Assembly: GCA_963703745.1 (NCBI GenBank)
Contig: CAVPFL010000003.1
Span: 1 to 64,000 of the forward strand
From: AP-15 sp963703745
GTDB lineage: Bacteria; Pseudomonadota; Alphaproteobacteria; ATCC43930; CGMCC-115725
Reading direction: 5' to 3'
DNA length: 64,000 bases
Positions within the stretch are counted from its first letter, which is position 1. Every line of letters begins with the position of its first letter. Both the position numbers and the translations under genes were made by a program. Positions 51,544-60,249 of the stretch are shown one piece after another. The notes under the pieces are model-generated. The model searched no databases, was not told where the DNA came from, and saw nothing but the letters and a program-made list of their open reading frames with translations.

Positions 51544-51705
51544 GGCGGCATGTGACGTTCATGATGTTGAGCTCGCCCCACTCGCCTTCCTGCAACATTT
51601 GCTGGAGCGAGCTCATGACTATCGGCCCGCGCCAGATCATCGGCGTGTCCTCGGGCACGAGAAGCCCTATCGACATGTAACCCCGTAATTTTCCATCGGC
51701 GCCGA
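51544..51705 (-). pseudogene. Internal fragment of a second mrp gene
   Basis: This stretch matches the middle of the intact mrp (about 56804-56945) in the same orientation. Shared residues include LVPEDTPMIWRGP, then V/MVMSxLQQML, and GEWGELNIM versus DWGDLDIL. Flanking mrp sequence on both sides is missing, and the frame around it is not functional. It stands right after thyX and before the cargo genes, so the pair thyX plus mrp fragment mirrors thyX copy plus mrp at 55252-57460. The remainder of 51388-51913 shows no supported gene. Confidence 0.75.
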
Positions 51706-51913
51706 GACCTCGCACCGACGCGGTAGGTCAGGGGAGCTGGCTCGGCCGCCTGCGCTCGACCTCAGGGTGGACAGATTTTTCCCTTACTGAGGACGCGGAA
51801 AATCCAGATTTCTGCGCCTTCAGCGTCTTCCGAGACGTTTTGTCTTTTGCCCGACCGCTGGGAAGGTTTCAGACCGCCGTGCGGGACGTGCAACGGAGAA
51901 ACGATCGCCGCCG

Positions 51914-52402
51914 CTACGGGATCCCAAGGCGTTTCTTCATCGCTACCATTGCGTCGAAAGCTGCGAACTTCGCCGCCTCCGGGGTCGAATGAGGTAGTTT
52001 TGAGGAACGGCTACGTCCGGTCTCCTTGTGCTTGATGCGCGCCGCCCATATCTTCCCGCGCCGATAAACGACAATGTGGAACCCGTCGGCGTTGAGGAAG
52101 TCATTGCCGGACCCGGAAATGCGCCACTGCCGCGACAACCATCGGCTGCGGCGTCGACCATCCGCTTTGAATTCAGCCTCGCGCTCCCGAGCGCCCGCGA
52201 GATCCTGCTCCATGTGCCCGGCGCAAATACATCCGCACTGGAGGATGTCGGGATAATCGGCGTGCTCCATGCTGTGCACGTACCGGATCTCCTGCACCTC
52301 ACACATTGCGCAGATGGCGTCGGGACCTCCGAGATCGAGAACACCAACACAAACCCAGCCCTTATGCGGAACGCCGGGCTCAGTCCATTTGCCGGTGCTC
52401 AC
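51914..52402 (-). CDS. Cys-rich hypothetical protein, coupled to sigma-like gene
   Basis: A 162-residue protein from GTG 52402, which overlaps the stop of the sigma-like gene as GTGA; the upstream part of the frame belongs to that gene's reverse shadow. Six cysteines in the N-terminal half (C18, C31, C34, C56, C58, C60, in WVCVG, AICAMCEV and QCGCICAGHM) and nearby histidines suggest a zinc site. The C-terminal half has DGFHIVVYRRGKIWAARI and a basic helix. I recall similar proteins as uncharacterised accessory genes of alphaproteobacteria; no function is known. Second gene of a coupled pair in the cargo next to thyX. Confidence 0.65.
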   Translation of the reverse strand: MSTGKWTEPGVPHKGWVCVGVLDLGGPDAICAMCEVQEIRYVHSMEHADYPDILQCGCICAGHMEQDLAGAREREAEFKADGRRRSRWLSRQWRISGSGNDFLNADGFHIVVYRRGKIWAARIKHKETGRSRSSKLPHSTPEAAKFAAFDAMVAMKKRLGIP

Positions 52403-52986
52403 GAGGCCTCGGATGTGAGGTGACAGGCGGGCGCTTCGGAGGTGAAAGCGAATCCCCGGCCGATCGTACGGGCGCAATCGACAACCTTGGCCCCGGTAAC
52501 CCCCGTCTTCGGTCCGTCCATGGCTGACCCTGCCCTCGCCCTCAACCGCTGCCGGAGTCGCAGCATGCGCACGCGTAGGCTTCCGGGAGATCCGCCGACG
52601 ATCGAGGCCACCTCGGCGTAGTCGCACCCGAAGGCCATCTCGCGCAGGATCGTCCAGTCCCGCGCGGAGACCTTCGCCCGGATGGAACGCAGCTCCTGCC
52701 GGGCGGCGAGTGCATCCTCGGGGTGAGGGGGAGCGTCGTTAGCCGGGAGGTAGATGTGGCGCAGCCTTGCCCTGTGGCGCTCACGCCGGCGCTCATTGGC
52801 CGCGGTGCGGGTAATCTCCTCCAGTGTGGGAGGGTCGTTATCCTGAAGAGAGGCCAGGATGCGGTTCAGCGCCGCCTCCGTCCCCCAGCCCTGGTTGTTG
52901 ATGCACCGGCCGCGCAAGAGCTCGGCCTGCAAGTGCCCGAAGGCACCCCATGGATGCGGAAGATCCGCCATCGTTTCGTTCCCCAT
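52399..52986 (-). CDS. Sigma-70 region 4-like HTH protein
   Basis: A 195-residue protein with a C-terminal helix-turn-helix like sigma-70 region 4: VSARDWTILREMAFGCDYAE, VASIVGGSPGSLRVRMLRLR (about 110-150). There is no region 2, so it is not a full sigma factor; it is rather a phage- or element-type regulator. The N-terminal half is polar and contains LHRA-like basic helices (ANERRRERHRARLRH). The stop overlaps the GTG start of the Cys-rich gene by 4 bases. It starts 198 bases past the GHKL ATPase gene, with a strong hairpin between them. Confidence 0.65.
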   Translation of the reverse strand: MGNETMADLPHPWGAFGHLQAELLRGRCINNQGWGTEAALNRILASLQDNDPPTLEEITRTAANERRRERHRARLRHIYLPANDAPPHPEDALAARQELRSIRAKVSARDWTILREMAFGCDYAEVASIVGGSPGSLRVRMLRLRQRLRARAGSAMDGPKTGVTGAKVVDCARTIGRGFAFTSEAPACHLTSEAS

Positions 52987-53152
52987 CGTCTGTCACAGGC
53001 CGCTGTGGCCTGCAGGGTGGCGAGCTCAGCATCTGCTACTCGGGATCCCGGGGATCTCCGACCGGGGCGCTGTGCCCGATACGGAGCGGTCCGGCCGATC
53101 AGCGAAAACGCCTTGCCGTCTAGGAAGGTACGGGATTGTGCCGAGAAGGCAA

Positions 53153-53174
53153 GGGCGGCGCCTCGGCGCCGCCC
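53153..53174 (-). terminator. GC-rich hairpin after the GHKL ATPase gene
   Basis: GGGCGGCGCC (53153-53162) and GGCGCCGCCC (53165-53174) form a perfect 10-base inverted repeat with a 2-base centre, 11 bases past the ATPase stop. It suggests that the ATPase transcript ends here, so the sigma-like and Cys-rich genes would have their own promoter. No long T-run follows. Confidence 0.55.
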
Positions 53175-53184
53175 CAATCTCATG

Positions 53185-55038
53185 TCACGCGGTCATCTGC
53201 ACACGGTAGGTCTCCGACCACTCTCGCCGCATGCCGTCGAGCAGCGTTTTCGCTTCCTCCCCGGTGCTGCCGAGCCTGCTCTGCGTTCTTGCAAGGGACA
53301 AGAGTAGCAAGTCCAGCGCGAAGATCGGGCCCTCCTGGGCCTCCGGGAGTACCGCCGCTTCCTCGCCATCAGCGCCGCCCTGTGACAAGCCCATTTTGCT
53401 CACCGGTTGGTAGAGCTCGGTAAAGAAGGGGTGGGCCGTGTTGATCGTCAGGATGACACGCCCGAAGCGGTGCTTCACGTCGTAGAACGGCCAATAGTCG
53501 TCGTGACGGAAGTCGATGATGTAGCGGCAATTTTTCACTCGCTCAAACGCTTCCTCGTCGGTTTCGGCGTTCCTCTTGAGCGTCAGCGCCAGGCCGCGCA
53601 GATTCGCGTCGAGCTGCGCTTCCTCCTCAGGCGAGGACGCGGCTGGCATCGCGTTCTGCTGGAACGCGTCGGCGTCGCTGGCCTTAGCCTCGCTCGAGCT
53701 GGGTTTGGCGGATTCCCGGGCGGTCGCCTGCTGCGCCTGGAACCGCTTAATCTCCTCGTTGAGGGTGGAAATGTCGTCGCCGATTGCGTCCTTGATGGCG
53801 TCGATCACGTACCCCTTCAGCCGGACGCCCTGCTTATTCGTGGCGACCCCGAAGGCCTCGTCCAGCGCTCCGGGAAAATCGATCTGAATGCGGTACCAGG
53901 AGGTGACGCTGTGCCGGGTCGTGATGTTCGGCATTCCGCCCGCGAAAACCTCCCGGTCATTACGGAGGATCGATACCGTCATCCCGTCGAACACGCGCAG
54001 ATCATTCTTCTGCGTCTTGCGGGGGAGCGCCGACCATTCTTCGATCGGCAGCTTGTAGATCTTGATCGTGATCGGGGCCGTCTCAGGGCTACCCTCCGAC
54101 ACCGGAATCTGGACCGCTTTAGAGAGGATGAGGCGGCTGTGCTTGGCAGAGATGTCCAGGAAACGGACGTGACGTGCATTCGCCATCGAGTAGGTGGGGT
54201 CGAACGGGTCGACCAGCCTGTTGTTCACGTAGAGCCGGAGTCCCCTGGCAATGTCGCGCCGGTATACCCTGGCCATTTCCTTTACCGCGTGGTCAACGAG
54301 CGTCTTCACCTTGGCGTAGTGCAAGCGGTCGCAATCGGGCATGTAGATGACCGTACCGGAGGCACCGAGCTTGTCGGCGACGCTCTCGCCGTCAGCTACG
54401 AGAAGCTCCTGCTCGGATCGGTTCGTGGGGTACGTCAGCGGCTTGCAGAACAGGTCCGCAACCTCGTCGGACAGCTCGGTGAGGAGGGTGGGGTCTGGCA
54501 GTTGGACCAAGTTCGCTCTGTCCTTGCCGATGGCCTCGACGTCGAGCGTCATGCTGTAGATGGCCTCGAGCTCCTGCCATGAGTACGCCTCGAGCACCGG
54601 GCTGATGCTGAGGGCCGCGGTTTTCATGCCCATCCCGAAGCGGGCGATGCCCTGGCGATTGCCGTAGTACATCGACCCGCCGAACGCCATGGCGACCTTC
54701 AGGACAGCCGGGCTCATGCCGCGGCCATTGTCGTAGACCGCGACGTTGATGGTCTTGTTCGCACCCTTTCCCTTCTCGCGGAAATAGACGCGGATCTCGG
54801 TCGCCCCGGCTTCGACGGCATTGTCGACGTGCTCGCAGAGGGCCGAGGTAGTGTGATTGTAGCCAACGTCGCGCATCGATTGGACAAGTGTCTGCGCGAA
54901 GAACAGCGGCACCGTCGCGTTCTCCTTTAGGATCCGGTTCATGACGGTTTTGCCGCCCCGGGGTGCATCGTCACCCCAGCTCGGGTTGAGGTTTTCCGCG
55001 GTGTCGCGGGTAGCGTTTTGGCCATCCAACATCTTCAT
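53185..55038 (-). CDS. GHKL ATPase of the MutL/Hsp90/MORC-like type
   Basis: A 617-residue protein with a complete N-terminal GHKL ATP site: N-box LCEHVDNAVEAGA (E69, N73), G1 box VYDNGRGM (D103) and G2 segment GIARFGMGMKTAA (130-142). A transducer-like domain follows (KAVQIPVSEG, TIKIYKLPIEEW, VSILRNDREVFAGGMPNIT). After it come a Gln/Ala/Ser-rich linker (about 425-470) and a C-terminal domain (YIIDFRHDDYWPFYDVKHRF, LTINTAHPFFTELY). Such ATPases act as nucleotide-gated clamps, and relatives occur in DNA-repair and defence contexts. There is no kinase or nuclease domain. ATG 55032 has a better-spaced GGAG. Part of the cargo beside thyX. Confidence 0.82.
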   Translation of the reverse strand: MKMLDGQNATRDTAENLNPSWGDDAPRGGKTVMNRILKENATVPLFFAQTLVQSMRDVGYNHTTSALCEHVDNAVEAGATEIRVYFREKGKGANKTINVAVYDNGRGMSPAVLKVAMAFGGSMYYGNRQGIARFGMGMKTAALSISPVLEAYSWQELEAIYSMTLDVEAIGKDRANLVQLPDPTLLTELSDEVADLFCKPLTYPTNRSEQELLVADGESVADKLGASGTVIYMPDCDRLHYAKVKTLVDHAVKEMARVYRRDIARGLRLYVNNRLVDPFDPTYSMANARHVRFLDISAKHSRLILSKAVQIPVSEGSPETAPITIKIYKLPIEEWSALPRKTQKNDLRVFDGMTVSILRNDREVFAGGMPNITTRHSVTSWYRIQIDFPGALDEAFGVATNKQGVRLKGYVIDAIKDAIGDDISTLNEEIKRFQAQQATARESAKPSSSEAKASDADAFQQNAMPAASSPEEEAQLDANLRGLALTLKRNAETDEEAFERVKNCRYIIDFRHDDYWPFYDVKHRFGRVILTINTAHPFFTELYQPVSKMGLSQGGADGEEAAVLPEAQEGPIFALDLLLLSLARTQSRLGSTGEEAKTLLDGMRREWSETYRVQMTA

Positions 55039-55251
55039 ACTCCGTGATCTATGGCGCCGCCTATCGGCGCCTGGACGAGGCGAGCAACTGGCAGCCTCGA
55101 CCTCCTAGGACACGAGATCCGTGGTCCGTTACGTCCGGAGTGATTTGGTTTGGGGGATCACGGCGACTGGGGTCCTCTCACGTGGGTCCGCTCGGGAAGC
55201 ATCGACGAGGGATGTCGAGCGCAGTCGCCGCGGCGAGCCAGAAGTGCGGCG
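55039..55251. other. Junction between cargo and decayed thyX copy
   Basis: About 210 bases between the ATPase start and the first clear thyX match. Short segments (for example GGGGGATCACGGCGACTGGG near 55154) resemble the ThyX N-terminal region very loosely, so part of this may be badly decayed thyX. The ATPase promoter must lie here. No att-like repeat or integrase was seen. Confidence 0.4.
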
Positions 55252-56003
55252 TGTCGATCGTCCCGGCTGCGGGACCAGCGAGGACCGAGGGCTGATCAAT
55301 TATCTGATGCGGCATCGCTCATACGACCCCGTTCGAGATGTGCGAGATCAAGTATCACGTCAAGCTGCCGATCTTCGTCGCCCGGCAATGGATCCGGCAC
55401 CGCACGGCCAACGTCAACGAATACTCGGCACGATACTCGATCCTCGACAACGAATTTTATGTTCCGGCACCCGAGCACCTGGCGGCGCAGGCGACGACTA
55501 ACCGCCAGGGACGCGAGCAGGTGCTCGATGGTGCCGCGGCGCGGCGGGTCCTCGATTTGTTGCGCGGCGCTGCCGAACGCGCCTATGCCGGCTATGCCGA
55601 GCTGTTGAACGAGGATGCCGCAGGTGCGCCGATCGACCCGGCGCGGCCGGCTCTCGCGCGCGAACTCGCCCGCATCAACCTGTCGCTCGGCTTTTATACC
55701 CAGTGGTATTGGAAGATCGACCTGCACAATCTGATGCATTTCCTCTCGTTGCGCGCCGATCCTCATGCGCAATATTAGATTCGCGCGTATGCCGAGGCGA
55801 TGCTCGGCACGCTTGCACGGTGGGTCCCGATGACCCATGCGGCCTTCCTCGAATACCGGATGAACGCGGCAACAATTTCCGCGGCCGGCCTCGCCGTCAT
55901 CCGTCGTCTGCTCGCCGGCGAAACCGTGACACCCGAAGCGAGCGGTCTCTCCCGCCGCGAGTGGCGCGAGCTGATGGCCGTGCTCGGCCGCGCATCCGGC
56001 TGA
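55252..56003 (+). pseudogene. Second thyX copy, 5'-truncated and broken
   Basis: Strong match to thyX from TSEDRGLINYLMRHR (55274 on). Three lesions: the first third is missing or scrambled; one extra base at about 55318 (CATCGCTCATACGAC against CATCGCCACACGACG) shifts the frame; and TAG at 55777-55779 replaces a glutamate codon (HAQY-stop-IRAYA). The rest is open to 56003, and the RHRTANVNEYSARYS motif is kept. Differences from the intact copy are spread and often silent, so this was a diverged allele. It lies 345 bases before the convergent intact mrp, where thyX would stand in an uninterrupted backbone. Confidence 0.88.
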
Positions 56004-56347
56004 TTGACCACGACCGTAGGTTGTTGATAGCCCTCGCGTTTTATTTGACTTTATCGCAATAATATGATAATCGATAATGCCAGGACGGCGCCGCGACGGG
56101 CCGGCTCAAGCGGTAACAGAAGCCTTCCGAAATTCCGCTGCCATTCCGCTGCCGGGTGAGTTCCATTCCCCTGCCAAAGCGAGCTTCGCTGTCCGGCACG
56201 ACATGTGTAACCATTTGTTTACACTCAGTTTTCCGACTATTGCCGGCCGTTTCTGAGGGTCGAACAAAAAAAATTCCCCGATGGCAGCGGAATTTGCGAT
56301 GTTCGATCACCTGTGGATGGGCGGGATCGAACGGCGGCGCGCCGAGC
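56004..56347. other. Intergenic region between thyX copy and mrp
   Basis: 344 bases between convergent genes, A+T-richer than the flanks (56040-56080 and 56200-56300). No gene, RNA or strong hairpin is supported. A reverse frame (56041-56445) overlaps the end of mrp and has no recognisable product. Confidence 0.45.
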
Positions 56348-57460
56348 CTATTCGATGATGATCCTGGGCGGCGCCCGCCGCTGGGCGTCGACGCCCGCGA
56401 CCTTGTCCCAAATCCGGGCCGCGATTCGGCGGAAGACGAGCGCATGCGGGTTGTCGGGCTCGGCGACGGTGATCGGTGTTCCGCCGTCGGAGGTCTCGCG
56501 GATCCTGATATCCAGCGGCACCTCGCCCAGAAACTCGGTGCCGAGCCGCTCGGCTTCCTGGCGCGCGCCGCCGTGGCTGAAGATCTCGCTGCGGCCGCCG
56601 CAATGGGGGCACAAGAAATAGCTCATGTTCTCGATGATGCCGAGCACCGGCACATCGACCTTCGTGAACATGTTGAGCCCCTTTCTGGCGTCGAGGAGTG
56701 CGATGTCCTGCGGGGTCGATACGATGACCGCACCGGCGAGCGGCACCTGCTGGGCCATCGTCAGCTGCGCGTCGCCGGTCCCGGGCGGCATGTCGGCGAT
56801 CAGGATGTCGAGGTCGCCCCAATCGACCTCGCGCAGCATCTGCTGCAGGGCGCTCATCACCATCGGTCCGCGCCAGATCATCGGCGTGTCCTCGGGGACG
56901 AGAAATCCCATCGACATGACGCGCAACCCGTAATTCTCGAGCGGCTGCAGCACCTTGCCGTCGCGCGACTGCGGCCGGCGGCCGGAAATCCCCAGCATGC
57001 GCGGCATCGAGGGGCCGTAGATGTCGGCGTCGAGCACTCCGACGGAGAGCCCGTTCGCCTTGAGCCCGAGCGCCAAGTTGGCAGCCACCGTCGATTTGCC
57101 GACGCCACCTTTGCCCGAGGCGACTGCGACGATCGCGTTGACACCGGCAACCGCGCCGCGTTGGGTACGGCCACCGGCCGCCGGGTGCGGCGCGTTGCGC
57201 CCGTGCGCCACGGCCTGCGCGGTCAATACTGCCGTCACCGACAGCACGTTGGGGAGCGCCTCCACCGCTTTTTCCGCCGCCTTGCGTAGCGGCTCCAGCC
57301 GCGGGCCGCGTTCGGGCTCGACCTCGATGGCGAAGGCGACATTGCCGTCGCGAACGACGACCCCGGACACCATGCCGAGCGAGACGATGTCGGCGCCCTT
57401 TTCGGGATCGGCGACACGCCCCAACGCGTCGAGAATCTGTCGTTCGGTGACGGCGGCCAT
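56348..57460 (-). CDS. mrp: Mrp/ApbC/NBP35 family Fe-S carrier ATPase (intact copy)
   Basis: A 370-residue Mrp. ATG 57460 has CAGGAG upstream; the frame extends 41 codons further. An N-terminal MIP18-like domain (residues 5-85) precedes the deviant Walker A SGKGGVGKST (115-124), DADIYGPSMPRML, LVPEDTPMIWRGPMVMSAL, DMPPGTGDAQL and the C-terminal metal pair CPHC. It binds and delivers Fe-S clusters. An internal piece of the gene recurs at 51544-51705. It is divergent from hflK. Confidence 0.9.
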   Translation of the reverse strand: MAAVTERQILDALGRVADPEKGADIVSLGMVSGVVVRDGNVAFAIEVEPERGPRLEPLRKAAEKAVEALPNVLSVTAVLTAQAVAHGRNAPHPAAGGRTQRGAVAGVNAIVAVASGKGGVGKSTVAANLALGLKANGLSVGVLDADIYGPSMPRMLGISGRRPQSRDGKVLQPLENYGLRVMSMGFLVPEDTPMIWRGPMVMSALQQMLREVDWGDLDILIADMPPGTGDAQLTMAQQVPLAGAVIVSTPQDIALLDARKGLNMFTKVDVPVLGIIENMSYFLCPHCGGRSEIFSHGGARQEAERLGTEFLGEVPLDIRIRETSDGGTPITVAEPDNPHALVFRRIAARIWDKVAGVDAQRRAPPRIIIE

Positions 57461-57766
57461 GTCGTTCTCCTGCCCGGCGGGGTAACACAGGATGGTAGTT
57501 CGGCCGCGGCGCTTGGTTCCAGACGCCGCTTGGGCCAGAATAGCGACGGCACAACACGCAGTTCGGTTCGCGCGTCGGATCACGCGATTTATAGCGAGCG
57601 GGCCATCGGCCGCCGGATATGCGGGATTTGGGGCGGGCGGCTCTACTTGACAACACCCGTGCGGGCGCCCTCAATCCGGTAGCGCCCCTAATTGGTCGAA
57701 GCCCGGGAGATCCCACCCGGCGTGAGCGCAGCGCGAAGAGAGCGCCCGCGGAAAGGTTCGAGGTCG
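57461..57766. promoter_or_regulatory. Divergent promoter region between mrp and hflK
   Basis: 306 bases between divergent starts. A perfect -35 TTGACA (57647-57652) followed 17 bases later by CTCAAT (57670-57675, weak -10) could drive hflK. No further structure was recognised. Confidence 0.4.
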
Positions 57767-59008
57767 ATGTTCTGGCAAAGTCAGGGCGGTGGCCCATGGG
57801 GCACCGGTCCGCGCGGCGGCGGCCCATGGGGCGGCGGCAACCGCGGCAACGGCGGTGGGCCGAGCCCGCGCGGTCGTGGCCCGCAGACACCCGATTTCGA
57901 GGAGCTGCTGCGCCGCGGCCAAGATCGGTTCCGCCGCGTGTTGCCGGGCAACTTCAACAGCCGCACCTGGATTGCGGTGGTTGTAATCGCTATCGTCGTC
58001 CTTTGGCTATTGAACGGGTTCTACACGGTGGCGGCCGACGAGGTCGGGGTCGTGCTGCGCTTTGGCGCCTACAACCGGACGACCCAGCCCGGCCTCAATT
58101 ACCACCTGCCCGGCCCGATCGAGAAGGTGCTGACGCCGAGCGTGACGCGCGTCAACCGGACCGAGATCGGTTACCGCAGTGCTGAGGGTGCGGCGACCCG
58201 CGGGGCGGCGACCCGCCAATTGCCGGAAGAGGCGCTGATGCTGACCGGCGACGAAAACATCGTCGACATCAACTTCGCGGTCTTCTGGATAATCAAGGAC
58301 GCCAAGGCGTATCTCTTCAACATCCGGAGGCCCGACGAGACGGTCAAATCCGCCGCCGAGAGTGCCATGCGCGAGGTGATCGGCGAGACCCAGATCGCAC
58401 AGGCGCTCGCCGAAGGGCGGGGTAAGATCGAGACCGACACGCACGGCCTGCTGCAAGGAATCCTCGATGCGTATGGCGCCGGGATCGAGGTCACCCAGGT
58501 GCAGCTGCAAAGGGTCGATCCGCCGGGCCCGGTTATCGACGCCTTCCGCGACGTGCAGCGGGCGCTGGCCGATCGCGAGAAACTGCGCAACCAGGCTGAG
58601 GCCTATCGCAACGACATCGTCCCTAAGGCGCGCGGTGCCGCCGCCGCGGTCAAGCAGGAGGCGGAAGCCTACCGTCAGGAGATCATCGCCCGCTCCCAGG
58701 GCGACGCCAATCGTTTCACCTCGGTCTATAACGCCTTTAAGGCGGCGCAGGACGTCACTCTCCAGCGGCTCTACCTCGAGACCATGGAAGAGGTTTTGAA
58801 GAACAGCAACAAGGTCATCATCGACAAATCCGCCCAAGGCGGCAGCGGCGTGCTTCCCTATCTGCCGCTGCCCGCCCTCGGCGGCGCCGGCGGTACGGCG
58901 AGTGCGCCGGCCCAAGGGAACGGTTCCGCGCCGACCAACGGCTCGGCGCAATCCTCGACATTGCAGTCGGTGGCACCTGCCGTGCCGCCCCTGCGCGGCC
59001 GTCAATGA
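57767..59008 (+). CDS. hflK: HflK, FtsH protease modulator
   Basis: A 413-residue band-7 (SPFH) protein. ATG 57767 starts a Gly/Trp/Arg-rich cytosolic tail, then one membrane helix (WIAVVVIAIVVLWLLNGFY, about 66-84), then the band-7 domain (AADEVGVVLRFGAYNRTTQP onward) and a coiled coil (YRNDIVPKARGAAAAVKQEA). The C-terminus is Gly/Ala/Ser-rich. With HflC it forms a membrane cage around FtsH. Its stop TGA (59006-59008) lies within the ribosome site of hflC, a coupled pair. Confidence 0.9.
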   Translation: MFWQSQGGGPWGTGPRGGGPWGGGNRGNGGGPSPRGRGPQTPDFEELLRRGQDRFRRVLPGNFNSRTWIAVVVIAIVVLWLLNGFYTVAADEVGVVLRFGAYNRTTQPGLNYHLPGPIEKVLTPSVTRVNRTEIGYRSAEGAATRGAATRQLPEEALMLTGDENIVDINFAVFWIIKDAKAYLFNIRRPDETVKSAAESAMREVIGETQIAQALAEGRGKIETDTHGLLQGILDAYGAGIEVTQVQLQRVDPPGPVIDAFRDVQRALADREKLRNQAEAYRNDIVPKARGAAAAVKQEAEAYRQEIIARSQGDANRFTSVYNAFKAAQDVTLQRLYLETMEEVLKNSNKVIIDKSAQGGSGVLPYLPLPALGGAGGTASAPAQGNGSAPTNGSAQSSTLQSVAPAVPPLRGRQ

Positions 59009-59018
59009 GGAGGTGATC

Positions 59019-59930
59019 GTGGACCGCCGGCTCGTCATTGTCATCGCCGCGGTGCTCGTCGTCGCGGGCATCTTTGCGATGAGTGCGCTGTTCATCGTCG
59101 ACCAGACCCAGCTGGCGCTGGTGCTGCAGTTCGGCCAGCCGCGGCGGGTCATTCGCGATCCCGGCCTGTGGGTCAAGCGGCCCTTTCTCGAAGACGTGAT
59201 CCTCTACGACAACCGTCTCCTCGATTTCGAGCCGCCGCCCGAAGAAGTCATCGTCTCCGATCAGAAGCGTCTCGTCGTCGATACCTACACACGCTACCGC
59301 ATTACCGACCCGCTGCTGTTCTTTCAGACTGTCAATTCCGAGGCCGCGGTGCGCGCCCGGCTGAACGCGATGGTCAGCGGGAGCCTGCGGCGTGTGCTCG
59401 GCAATGTGACCTTGTCGGCTCTTCTCTCCGATCAACGCCCGGCAATCATGCACCAGATCCGCGATGAAGTGGCCGCCCAAGGAAAATCTTTCGGCATCGA
59501 TGTTGTAGACGTGCGCATTCGCCGCGCCGATCTGCCGGAAGAGAACAGCCAAGCGATTTTCGCCCGCATGCAGTCGGAGCGCGAACAGCAGGCGGCACAA
59601 TACCGCGCCGAGGGTGCCGAGGCGGCGCAGACCGTCCGGGCCAACGCCGAGCGCGAACGCACAGTGATCCTCGCCGAGGCGCAACGCGATGCCCAGAAGG
59701 TGCGCGGCGATGGTGACGCCGAGAGCATCCGGATCTACGCCGACGCGTTCGGGCAGGACAAGGAGTTCTTCGCCTTCTATCGCTCGATGCAGGCCTATCG
59801 CGACGCGCTGACCGGCCACGGCACATCTTTTGTGCTCACGCCCGATAGCGGCTTTTTCCGCTTCTTCGAAAACTCGAACGGCACGCTCGGCAAGGAGGCC
59901 TCCCCGACGGCGAGCACCGGTTCGAAATAA
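59019..59930 (+). CDS. hflC: HflC, FtsH protease modulator
   Basis: A 303-residue band-7 protein, partner of HflK. GTG 59019 is chosen: GAGGAGG (59007-59013) lies 5 bases before it, and an earlier GTG overlaps that site. An N-terminal membrane helix (RLVIVIAAVLVVAGIFAMSA) leads into the SPFH domain (DQTQLALVLQFGQPRRVIRD) and a coiled coil with REQQAAQYRAEGAEAAQT. It begins 10 bases after the hflK stop. Order hflK-hflC-DUF2065-degP is a standard alphaproteobacterial block. Confidence 0.9.
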   Translation: MDRRLVIVIAAVLVVAGIFAMSALFIVDQTQLALVLQFGQPRRVIRDPGLWVKRPFLEDVILYDNRLLDFEPPPEEVIVSDQKRLVVDTYTRYRITDPLLFFQTVNSEAAVRARLNAMVSGSLRRVLGNVTLSALLSDQRPAIMHQIRDEVAAQGKSFGIDVVDVRIRRADLPEENSQAIFARMQSEREQQAAQYRAEGAEAAQTVRANAERERTVILAEAQRDAQKVRGDGDAESIRIYADAFGQDKEFFAFYRSMQAYRDALTGHGTSFVLTPDSGFFRFFENSNGTLGKEASPTASTGSK

Positions 59931-59955
59931 TTACCGGCGGGTCAAGCTCCACCAA

Positions 59956-60165
59956 ATGAGGGATTTGGGGACGGCGCTGGCCCTCGTCCTAGTCATCGAA
60001 GGCGCCCTCTACGCACTCTTCCCGGAAGGCATGAAGCGGGCCGCAGCGCGCGCTCTCTTGGTCCCTCCGCAAACATTGCGGTTGGCGGGCCTCGCCGCCG
60101 CCTGTGTCGGCGTCGTTCTCGTGTGGCTGGTGCGGGCGATTGCCGCTGGCGCGCTTCTCCAGTAA
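59956..60165 (+). CDS. DUF2065 small membrane protein
   Basis: A 69-residue protein with two hydrophobic segments (DLGTALALVLVIEGALYALF and LAGLAAACVGVVLVWLVRAI), matching the DUF2065 family normally found between hflC and degP. ATG 59956 is the family start; the open frame extends upstream into hflC. It follows hflC by 25 bases and precedes degP by about 85. Function is unknown; the position suggests a membrane quality-control helper. Confidence 0.8.
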   Translation: MRDLGTALALVLVIEGALYALFPEGMKRAAARALLVPPQTLRLAGLAAACVGVVLVWLVRAIAAGALLQ

Positions 60166-60249
60166 TCTTGACCCAATCCTAATCTAAACGGCGTCAAATT
60201 GATTGGTCGAAAAGAAACGATCTACCTTTACAGCGAGGAGTTGATCGAG

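Noticed and set aside
53407..54582. 391-codon plus-strand frame antisense to the GHKL ATPase
   Set aside because: Low-complexity Arg/Val/Glu-rich shadow; the ATPase motifs are on the minus strand.
57600..57890. Long minus-strand frame (to 56307) overlapping mrp in another frame
   Set aside because: 527 codons of Arg-rich sequence; mrp with its P-loop and CxxC explains the region.
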